The notes below the pieces were generated by a model, which worked only from the letters and a program-made list of their open reading frames with translations, had not been told where the DNA came from and did no database searches. Made by a program: the position numbers and the translations under genes. From NCBI GenBank assembly GCA_001599595.1, contig BCHH01000001.1:1453935-1517934 (forward strand): DNA of 64,000 nt, given 5' to 3'. Shown here piece after piece: positions 56,066 to 64,000 of the stretch; within the stretch, counting starts at the first letter, position 1, and each line of letters begins with the position of its first letter. Source of the stretch: Beverwykella pulmonaria. Lineage: Eukaryota > Ascomycota > Dothideomycetes > Pleosporales > Melanommataceae.

Positions 56066-58117
56066 ATGGCGACCATGATACAGGAAACGAGCGTGTCCAC
56101 AACCCACCTGAAGGAAGGCGGCGTGGTGCAAATCGAGGAGGCCCCCTACGCGAACAGGCCTGCGCTGCTCATCATCCATAATGATGGAGAAGACGACATT
56201 GTCGGCATCATGGCAGATGTCTTGGGGCAATCTTGGGAACTGGCGGCGTCGATGGAGGAGGTGAAGGCGGGGGTGCGCTCGACCATCTACGGCCTGCGGA
56301 ATTCATCGCTGGGCTCCCACCTGGACGCCTGGGACCAGTCGAGGCTGTTGATCAACGTGCACTGCGTGGATGGGGGGCACGCACAAGACTACGCGCTCAC
56401 GGAGCGCTGCGACTACGAATACCTCTACACGCGAGCACCCTTCTTCCGGAGGGACGTGGCGCGGTTCCTCTCCTTTATACTGGGACAAATCGGTCCGCAT
56501 CGCGACCTCACCAAGAAGGCGCGTACAACTCTAATTTCGACAACCTTTCCCGACGTTCGCGCCGCCCTTCCTAATCTTGATATCCTGTCTGTCGGCGCAG
56601 ACGCAATAGAGATTCGAGTAGATCTGCTAGAGGAGCCTCTGCCGGACGGGAGCTGCAACCGGATACCAAGCTTGAAATACGTGGGAGAACAAGTAATGTT
56701 ATTACGTCAGCGGACAGAGCTGCCGATCATATATACGACGAGATGTACAAACGAGAATGGCCGCTTTCCCATGGACGACCCAAGCCTCTTTTACAAGTAC
56801 CTCCTGCGTGCGATCCAATGGGGTTGCGAGTACATCGACGTGGAACTGTGGCTGCCGGAGGAGATTCGACGGCGCTTGGCGGAGAAGAAGGGCAACAGCA
56901 AAATAATATCGGCGTTTCACGACTTTTCAGGAACATTCAAATGGACCGCCCCGGAAACACAAGCGCTCTTTGAACGGGGGGCCGTGTATGGCGATGTGGT
57001 CAAGATGTATGCGCTTGTTAATTCCATGCAGGAGAACTATGAACTCGAGTACTTTCGGTCGACTATCCAAAGCAAGTACGCGCATCCTCCCTTTTCCGGC
57101 CTGAACATGGGCCCTATGGGGCAGCTGTCCAGGACCCTGAATAAGATTTTCACCCCGATAACACATCCGCTCCTCCCCATGATCGCAGCGCCTGGCCAAT
57201 TAAGCGCGGCTGAAATCAATTCAGCACTACACAGCATGGGTCAAATGCCTAAACTCGACATTTATGGCATCGGCAGTTTCCGGTCAACGTCGCAGGCCAT
57301 GTTCTTTGAGAAGTGTTTCAACGAGTTGGGTCTACCGCATCAATTCATGTTCGCTGAGCGGGCACCCAAGGCCTCGATTGAAAACATCCTACGACGGCCC
57401 AATTTCGGGGGAGCGTACCTCAACCCACCGCTCGCAGCCTCTGCAGCTGCAGCATATCTTCCGGCCCTGTCGAATGCGGCGCGTGCTATCGGCCAGGTTG
57501 ACACTGTCCTAATGCGCTCAGAGGGGGGTCATGCGACGCTGAGCGGGGAGAATTCAACCTGGAAGGGCATTCGAGGGTGCTTGAGCCGCGACTTTGTGCC
57601 CTCAGCGTACAGTGGGCGCGCAGCACTGTTATTGGCAAGCTCAGAGGCGGACGCATCTGCATCTATATACGCATTAAAGAGCCTGGGCATTGGGCCCATT
57701 TACACGATTGGTTTCAAGACACATGGGTCGCTGGCAGCCACCGTGGAGCCGGTGCGATCCGTCGACGACGTGAAGCGGTTGGAGCAGCCGTTTGTGATTA
57801 TCTCGGCGCTTCCGGTCGAGAAGTCGTTGCTGGTGGTTCCACTGCTGAAGCACTACCGAGCGGACGGTCGAAACGGTAATGGGAATAGTAACGGGCTTGG
57901 ACTAGTGGGTCGACGCTTGGCAGGTAAAGTGTTTGTGGACTTGGCAAGTGGGCCTCGCAAGGCGGATCCCCTGGCGATAGCGACGGCGGCAGGGTGGACT
58001 GCATATGGCATCGCGGACGTGTCGGCTTGGACCACGGTGGAAACCATACGGTTGCTTGTTGGGCAGAACGTGTGCTATGATTTCGTACGTCTCGCGTCTG
58101 GAAGGGGCCTGTTTTAG
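56066..58117 (+). CDS. QutR-like quinate pathway repressor
   Basis: A single exon of 683 residues from MATMIQETSV; the longer frame upstream has no ATG. QutR/QA-1S repressors derive from the last three domains of the AROM shikimate protein and sense quinate-pathway metabolites rather than catalysing. The N-terminal part (ALLIIHNDGEDDIVGIMADVLG) sits where shikimate kinase would have its P-loop, but GxxGxGK(S/T) is absent. The dehydroquinase-like domain starts near residue 165 (TLISTTFPDVR) and has GADAIEIRVDLL, IIYTTRCTNENG and GCEYIDVELWLP, then ISAFHDFSGTF with the His of the DHQase region and VVKMYALVNSM, where the Schiff-base Lys is expected. The shikimate dehydrogenase-like domain (from about 400) includes IYGIGSFRST and ends in the typical LVGQNVCYDFVRLASGRGLF. 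No quinate catabolic enzyme gene is nearby. Confidence 0.88.
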   Translation: MATMIQETSVSTTHLKEGGVVQIEEAPYANRPALLIIHNDGEDDIVGIMADVLGQSWELAASMEEVKAGVRSTIYGLRNSSLGSHLDAWDQSRLLINVHCVDGGHAQDYALTERCDYEYLYTRAPFFRRDVARFLSFILGQIGPHRDLTKKARTTLISTTFPDVRAALPNLDILSVGADAIEIRVDLLEEPLPDGSCNRIPSLKYVGEQVMLLRQRTELPIIYTTRCTNENGRFPMDDPSLFYKYLLRAIQWGCEYIDVELWLPEEIRRRLAEKKGNSKIISAFHDFSGTFKWTAPETQALFERGAVYGDVVKMYALVNSMQENYELEYFRSTIQSKYAHPPFSGLNMGPMGQLSRTLNKIFTPITHPLLPMIAAPGQLSAAEINSALHSMGQMPKLDIYGIGSFRSTSQAMFFEKCFNELGLPHQFMFAERAPKASIENILRRPNFGGAYLNPPLAASAAAAYLPALSNAARAIGQVDTVLMRSEGGHATLSGENSTWKGIRGCLSRDFVPSAYSGRAALLLASSEADASASIYALKSLGIGPIYTIGFKTHGSLAATVEPVRSVDDVKRLEQPFVIISALPVEKSLLVVPLLKHYRADGRNGNGNSNGLGLVGRRLAGKVFVDLASGPRKADPLAIATAAGWTAYGIADVSAWTTVETIRLLVGQNVCYDFVRLASGRGLF

Positions 58118-59255
58118 AAACTCTTGCAATCTTGCGTATATTGCGTCCTAGCTGCTCTGGTGCGGTTGACACGCTGTGTGAGGGACACAGCATTGTGCTG
58201 GCTCCTACCATCTCCTATAAGATAGGACGGTGGGCTAACATTGTGCGTGAGGTGGGTTCCGGATCCGCGCTTTTTCATTCTATCCCACGCAGCCGAGGAG
58301 ACACAGGGCGCGCCGCTCGCCTCGCTTGTGGGCGGCGGTGGGTCAGAGCGAACCAGGGGCTAGGGATGTCGGGTGTGTGAACGCTTATGCCCGGGTTCGC
58401 ACAACGCAACGGGCGTCACCTCGTGGGCGCGTACCGGGTGCAGGCTGCTGCATCGGCGTCCGGTTGGCTCGTTTGGAGGCCTTTACCCCAGATTCCAGGA
58501 GACGTCTAGAAGGAAGTGACCTGGCTGGGCGCCGGCGCCTTGCCCTTCGCGGCCCACGCTGAGACGGCCGCAATATCATTCGGCCCAGGCGTGCAAATTG
58601 CAGAGGGCAGCGGGCAGCGGGCGGATGCCAGAACAACGCCTACATGGGTGCCCTGCCGAGGCTTGCGCGTGGCTGGCCGTGTGAAGTCCATCCTCACCTG
58701 GGCACGCTGACCATCGCCGCCGCCCGCTAGCCGCCTCTGCAACCCCCCTCCGCTCCCCTCACGCCGCCTGCCAGAACGGCGCTCTCGCTGCGTCGTCGCC
58801 CGCAGCCTCTGGCGCGGGTGGTAATGGATAGCCTGGGTGGGCCAGCGTCTTTCCCCGCCGTTTATGCCGCGGCCTGCTAGCCTCCTCATCGCCAGCCATC
58901 ACGAGGCCGCGTTCTATTTGCATCTTGGTCCCCCCATCGCACCAGCATACAGCACATACTGACATTCTGGGCCGTATCGCGGAGCTCGACCTCCCGCAGA
59001 TGCTCAAGCCCTTGCCGTCCGTGACCCCGACCCTGGCTGCTCGTCTCCACAGCTGTGCGGACGCCAGAGCCCTGCCAAAGGCCTTAATTTGAACGTCCAT
59101 CTCACACACCTCAGCGGTCCTGTGCTTTCTGCTTCTGCTTCTCTTGTCGACGCCCTGCTTCTTGTCCTCGCCCGCTCCCCGCCAGATATGCGTCTTGTCG
59201 TCTGTCCGGCGCCCTCTGAACGTCCATCGCGGTCTCTCTTTCGTCGCCAATCGCA
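58118..59255. promoter_or_regulatory. Intergenic, promoter of the Zn2Cys6 gene
   Basis: GC-rich 1.1 kb between two genes on the same strand. The long minus-strand frame 58759-59811 (350 codons) overlaps real exons of the regulator and is rejected. No other exon is credible. Confidence 0.5.
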
Positions 59256-62049
59256 ATGTCGAGACCTCAGATTGGCATCGACCGCCTCCCCACCCGCCGG
59301 GTCGCCAACGAGCCTCGCGAATCGATGAACTGCAAGAGCTGCCGGAAGCGAAAGGTAGCCACTCTCTGACCATCCCACCATCTCGCCATCCCAAGCTGAT
59401 GCAGTTTGTCAGATCAAGTGCAACCGTCTGCGGCCAACGTGCGAAGCATGCCAGGTCTTCGCCTGTCCGTGCATCTACGGTATGCTCGCCTGCTCGCGCC
59501 TCGGATTCATTCGTTTGTATCTTTGAACTTTTGGAACTGACGTCTGTCCACAGACGCCGTCCCCAAGAAGCGAGGCCCCAAGACCGACGTGCTCGAAGCT
59601 CTCTTGAAGCGCGTGGACGGCCTCGAGAAGCGCCTGCACTCGGAGGGAAAGAGCGATGCCCTGCCAGATACTGAATCTCCAACCAGTCAGGATGACACCA
59701 GCAGCGACAACAAATCTGGCCATGCGTCGTCCCACCAGTCCCGACCTTTGCTCGAAATAGCCCCGAATCCGGCGACTTCGGCGCATCAGTTGATGTCTCC
59801 CATCGAGCCAAGGTGCCTATTAACTACCACTATAGCGTGAATTTGGGCACATAGCTAACAGAAGTCAGCCTGCAATCACCAAGCGTCGCACCGGATCTGT
59901 TCCTGGACACCTACTTTGCAAGGATCCATGGCAAGCCCTACCACATTCTGGATGAAACCACGACCAAGCAGCGAATGCAAGCCAATCAGCTCCCAAGTCA
60001 CTTAGCCTACGCTATATACGCAGTCTGTGCCAGGTAAGTCTGACCCGCGCATTGTTCTCATTGCGCCAATCAATCTGACAGACCAAGATATGCACCCCAT
60101 TTCGGTGGATATAACAGCGCTGTACGACAAGGCCATGAATATGCGAGGCGAGCTCGCATGGAGCTTGATATTGATGAACCCTCTATCGAGTCCCTGCAAA
60201 CGCTCATGCTACTCTCGCAAGCGAGCTTCCAAATGGGCAAGGGCAAGAAAACCTTCATGCTCCTGAGTACGCATTCCCCGCACTCGGACATTTCCCATCG
60301 CTAACCTAAAATTTAGCTTCTGCGATCAGCATGGCCTTTGCGCTGGACCTCCATCGCGAGCTGCCCATGTCCTTCAAGGTAACGCCCGCTGAGCGAGAAG
60401 GCCGACGGCGCCTCTTTTGGTCCTGCTACCTCATGGATCGCTTCGCTGCCACAGGCTCAAAGAGACCCTCGTTAATTGCGGATGAATCCATCGTCCTTCG
60501 CTTACCGTCATGGCATCTACATCCAGGCGCAATGCTGCTCGAGGGCGACTATTTTTCCAATGGCTCCAATTTGCAGTACATGGCAGGCTCGGGTAAAGGC
60601 GGCCAGGGGAGCATGGGTATGCTGATCGGCATAGCAAAAATCCTGGGTATAACGAATCGCTACCTCGCAGCCGGGGGCGTTAAGGGTGATTCGCACTTCC
60701 CTTGGCACTCACTCTCCAACCTTTCCAAGATTCGACAGGAACTCGATATCTGGGCCGCAGACACCCAGGACACATTCACTTCCATTGATGCTCTCTTTGG
60801 CCAACCTGACAGCACGATATTGGTCCTGAGCAAGCTCATATATCACCTTATACATTGCCTCATATATCGACCATTTTTACCGGTAGACCTCGCCGAACTG
60901 TCGGGTACTTCACAACACCAATCATGGCAAATTGAAGCAACGAATCTGTGCTTCCTCCATGCAAATGCTATTGCGGAGTTGGTCGAAATAGGCAAGGCAT
61001 CCTCCATCATCGACTGGCCAGCCTTTGTTGGCTATTGCGTCTGCACGGCCGGCACAATACACGTCCACGGTGCTCACTATCAAGGACGCGAAGGCGAAGT
61101 CTTCTCAGTCAGCCCAGAGTTCCTGTCTCGAGAAATGCACCAGCTGTCCGAACTGCGATTCATATGGGCTGGCGTTCAACATCAACGCGATACACTACAA
61201 ACCATCTACGGATGCCACATGGAGCTTGTCAAGTCATTAGCGAGCAACCCAATGCGATTCTCGCCAGTCTTCCAATTAGAGGACTTTTTCGATCGATACC
61301 CCGGACAGAGATTCGATGGAGCGCATGTGACATTTACTGATATCCAGGTAGAAACCGTCCACGAAAGGTAAAGGCCCTGCAGATCGCCTCATAGCGTCTC
61401 CATCAGGTATGCGGGCTAACCTCATCCCAGTCTATCTACATATAACATCGAGCAGCGCAATAACATGTACATGAATAGCGGCATAGTAGGCATGAATAGC
61501 TACCCACCGCAAATTTTGCCATCAAACAACCACCCTTACGCAAACGGCCGACCCTCCAAGAAACGACGATCGACCGCGACCAGCACCTCAAAAGCGCCAC
61601 TCCCGACCCCTACATCCGCCACCCATCCTCCCATCGCCGGTCCTTCAATATCCACGAATCACGTCGAATCTCACGATCCTAGTGCGCCATCAACTTCCTT
61701 ACCCCCCTACACGCCACCGGGCGCTTCGAACAATACTCAAAACCTCAATCTGTCCTCATTCTCGCCCAACTTTGCATTCTCTCCGCTGCCGCAGCTTGCC
61801 AGTCTAGCGCCGACCCCGGGTCCGTCAAACTCAAACCAGGACAACTCCGCCTCGCATTTCGACCCCATGCTCAGCATGCCGACGCCGTACGATCAGCAAC
61901 CTACCCCTGGCGCGGCCAGTACATCGGGTTCAGCACATACGGATCCGGACAAAGATCCGTTTCTAAGTCTGCTGGAGCAGCTGGCTGAGAATGAGGTTTC
62001 CAGAGGTGGGCCTAGTGAGCTGGACTTCTTTCTCAGCGGGTCAAGTTGA
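59256..62049 (+). CDS. Zn2Cys6 transcription factor, fungal_trans type
   Basis: Exons 59256-59354, 59413-59479, 59554-59812, 59869-60033, 60082-60266, 60317-61367 and 61431-62049 (introns 58, 74, 56, 48, 50 and 63 nt) give about 814 residues. The binuclear zinc cluster is split by intron 1: CKSCRKRK then [20 protein letters not shown], six cysteines with regular spacing. A linker ([10 protein letters not shown]) and a short coiled coil ([15 protein letters not shown]) for dimerisation follow. The middle homology region (fungal_trans) runs from [19 protein letters not shown] through [16 protein letters not shown] and [17 protein letters not shown]. The C-terminus has a basic KKRR patch, then Pro/Ser/Asn-rich disorder and an acidic-hydrophobic end ([16 protein letters not shown]), a possible activation domain. 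Its place next to the QutR-like gene hints at shared control, but it does not look like QutA, which resembles the N-terminal AROM domains. Target genes unknown. Confidence 0.92.
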
Positions 62050-64000
62050 GACTCCACATATTCCGGCAAGAATTGTAACATCAGAGCGTTTTGTAATATT
62101 CGACATTCTTCAAGGGGAACTATAGGGTGGAGTGATAGGACCGCGGCGCTAGGGACGGCGGGATGGAACTCGGCATGGAAAGGCCTCAAAAAGGAATTGA
62201 TATACGGCGTGTATGTGCAAGACACTGGGGACTGTCCATGAGCGTTATCGTTATGTCCATAAGCGTTTATTCGTTGGTTCGTTGTACTATATTAAGATAC
62301 CATATCCATCTAATCAAGCATGTTGGTAACTGCATTGACTATTCTAGAGGTCCGCGGCAGTGCTCATTTGGTAACGAGATGATGAATTGTTTAATTCATC
62401 ATATGTGTAGGGCAGAAAATCTATATCAAACGGTGAGAAAGAGATGAATTGATGCCCAACCCGCGACCACGCGCCGCAACGCCGTTGGTCGGGATTCTTC
62501 AATTCCTATTAGTCTGCGGATTTTTGACAGAAATGCCTCACGAGCGCTTCTCGAGAGCAGAGGGGCTGCATCGTATGGCACAAAACCATGTACCTCCGAC
62601 ACTTCTCTCCCATCCATCGGTCGAAACACCAGGTTTGCTTGTGCTGGGGCATGAAAGATAGCTCCCGATTTGGTTGGCACCGGAGCTAAGCTAGGCTGGG
62701 ATCCTGTGCGTAGCGAGTGATCTTTTTCCCAGCGCCAGGGGGTTATCTCGCCGGGAGATGGGAGGGTTGAGCATGGGTTGGATCGTCTTGATGCGTCAAG
62801 TGTTGGTGTTTGAAGCTGCATCAATTGCGTTCCTGGTTGGACAAACAAGCAAATCTCATCGGTTTTTTTTCTCCACAGGAAGCGTAAGGTCTATGCAATG
62901 AACCAGGTTTTGTGTCCTGCCTGTATAGTACATACATGACTGCTGCGTTAGTTGGTTCTTTAGTTCCGAGGATGTTCTCGGTTTTAAGCCAAAAAGCAAG
63001 TATCAAATGGGGTTCTACCTGCGGGTAGCAAGGGAAGTGAATTTCACGCGTGTGTGTGTGCCTCGCATTCGGAAAGAAATGTGCCTGTCGGCCCGCCTCG
63101 AAGCCAGCCACCACAGTTGCGCTTACATCCTCATCTCCACATCTTCAACTTAGCTTGACGTTCAAACTGCGGTTGACACGCCACGTTGACGCCATCCACG
63201 GCTCGCTTCCAAGCGCAACATGACATTGCGGTGAAAGAAGTGACGCATTCTCATCTCCATGATTTCACTTCCATAGCAATTTAGTCTTGAAGAACACGTC
63301 ACGTTGCGCCATCCCCGGCCCGCGCCCGCCTAGCCGTTGTGTAATATGCTCCATTTCTTGTTAGCTTGGATCAGATTTCACAGAGTGGTAACTAGCTTTA
63401 GAAGGAAAGGAAGAAAGGAAGAAAGGAAGAGAAGGTTAAGGTCACAAGGACAGCCAGCGAGGCTCCGGGAAGGCCGACTTGTTCTTCTCTTCCTCATTTG
63501 CTTTTAGTTAGAGGGCGTGGTGAATGTAGGGGGATGCTGGTGCGTAGTATGGCCTGGAAAAGCACCCCCCCAGATTCATCGCGTGCCGCAACACAATCCT
63601 CACCCGGTGGTCCATCTTCTCCTCTCCAATCGATTTCCTCGCGGCCGACACGCGTAGCTAATTCTCCCCGCAGGCAGCTAGCAGGCATCTCCACAAATGC
63701 AGGCGTCAACTAGGCAGATGTGTGGAGGAACCGTCAGATCTGCAGAAGACAAATCTGGAAAGCAGCTCCGTGCTGCTTGATGCAGGCGGGCGCAGACTTA
63801 GGTCAGGAACATATCACATCACATGCAGATCGTTAGTTAGTCAACGGCATCTAGGGAATGGTACCGAGGCGGGAAGGGGCCGTAAGAGGAGGGAGGCCAT
63901 TGCGAGTTCGGTGTATCAATTGCCGATGCAAGTACCTTGCGGACACAAACACAGCACGAAAGCGAAGACGAAAACGAAAGCGTCTATTCAGAATGTAGTA
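62050..64000. other. No recognisable gene in the right-hand 1.9 kb
   Basis: Only short frames without domains occur. The minus-strand frame at 62426-62848 (140 codons) shows nothing recognisable. CG-poor and purine-rich tracts occur near 63400. Confidence 0.45.
63401..63436. repeat. Purine simple repeat, (GAAAG)n type
   Basis: Imperfect tandem GAAGGAAAG/GAAAGGAA units form a purine-only run of about 36 bases. No gene is attached to it. Confidence 0.8.

Noticed and set aside
58759..59811. Minus-strand 350-codon frame
   Set aside because: It overlaps the first exons of the Zn2Cys6 gene and has no recognisable domain.
59256..62049. Identification of the Zn2Cys6 regulator as QutA
   Set aside because: QutA resembles the N-terminal AROM domains. 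This protein shows a standard fungal_trans region and no such similarity.

Overview
The window is nuclear DNA of a filamentous ascomycete (Pezizomycotina), and the gene content fits Dothideomycetes best. The reasons are dense genes with short introns (mostly 47-80 nt, GT..AG, with CTAAC/CTAAT-type branch sites), ataxin-2/Pbp1, Bud6, Lst8 and QutR-type proteins of filamentous-fungal form, Zn2Cys6 regulators, and degraded hAT transposons whose stop codons look RIP-derived. I placed all exon junctions by eye from reading frame, splice signals and family knowledge. No alignment or RNA evidence was available.

Left part (1-24 kb): a coiled-coil protein with three LPGEA repeats (2022-4198, minus) is divergent from an alanine:glyoxylate aminotransferase with two possible starts (4820-6299). 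Then comes a gene-poor accessory block. Two paralogous genes, each joining a fungal STAND-type N-terminal domain to LIM zinc fingers, lie in opposite orientation at 6599-8266 (minus) and 16860-18937 (plus). Between them are a membrane-anchored protein with Ser/Thr linkers and a duplicated cysteine domain (10357-12885, minus), a DUF3435-like tyrosine-recombinase remnant (about 14.5-15.3 kb) and several kb of apparent non-coding DNA. An MFS sugar/inositol-type transporter (19090-21134, minus) ends tail to tail with the second LIM gene. A broken hAT transposase follows (21468-23211).

Central part (24.6-47.8 kb) is core genome: PBP1/ataxin-2, BUD6/AIP3, LST8 (TOR complex), a PTC2-type PP2C phosphatase, a peroxisomal acyl-CoA oxidase ending in SKL with CCTCGG motifs in its promoter, a truncated and frameshifted tyrosine-phosphatase remnant, mitochondrial porin (VDAC), a mitochondrial-type J protein, and methionine aminopeptidase 2. 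The J protein and MetAP2 share a short divergent promoter.

Right part (47.8-64 kb): a 929-bp non-autonomous hAT-like element has a perfect 8-bp target-site duplication (48321-49249). A gene-poor stretch follows, then an SDR oxidoreductase with an unusually long first intron (52441-54068), unresolved coding-like remnants (54.5-56.0 kb), a QutR-like repressor built from inactive shikimate-pathway enzyme domains (56066-58117), and a Zn2Cys6 transcription factor (59256-62049). I recognise no gene in the last 1.9 kb. The strongest candidates for something new are the paired STAND-N/LIM genes with the recombinase remnant between them, and the two hAT-type elements rich in CGTACG/ACGTAC.
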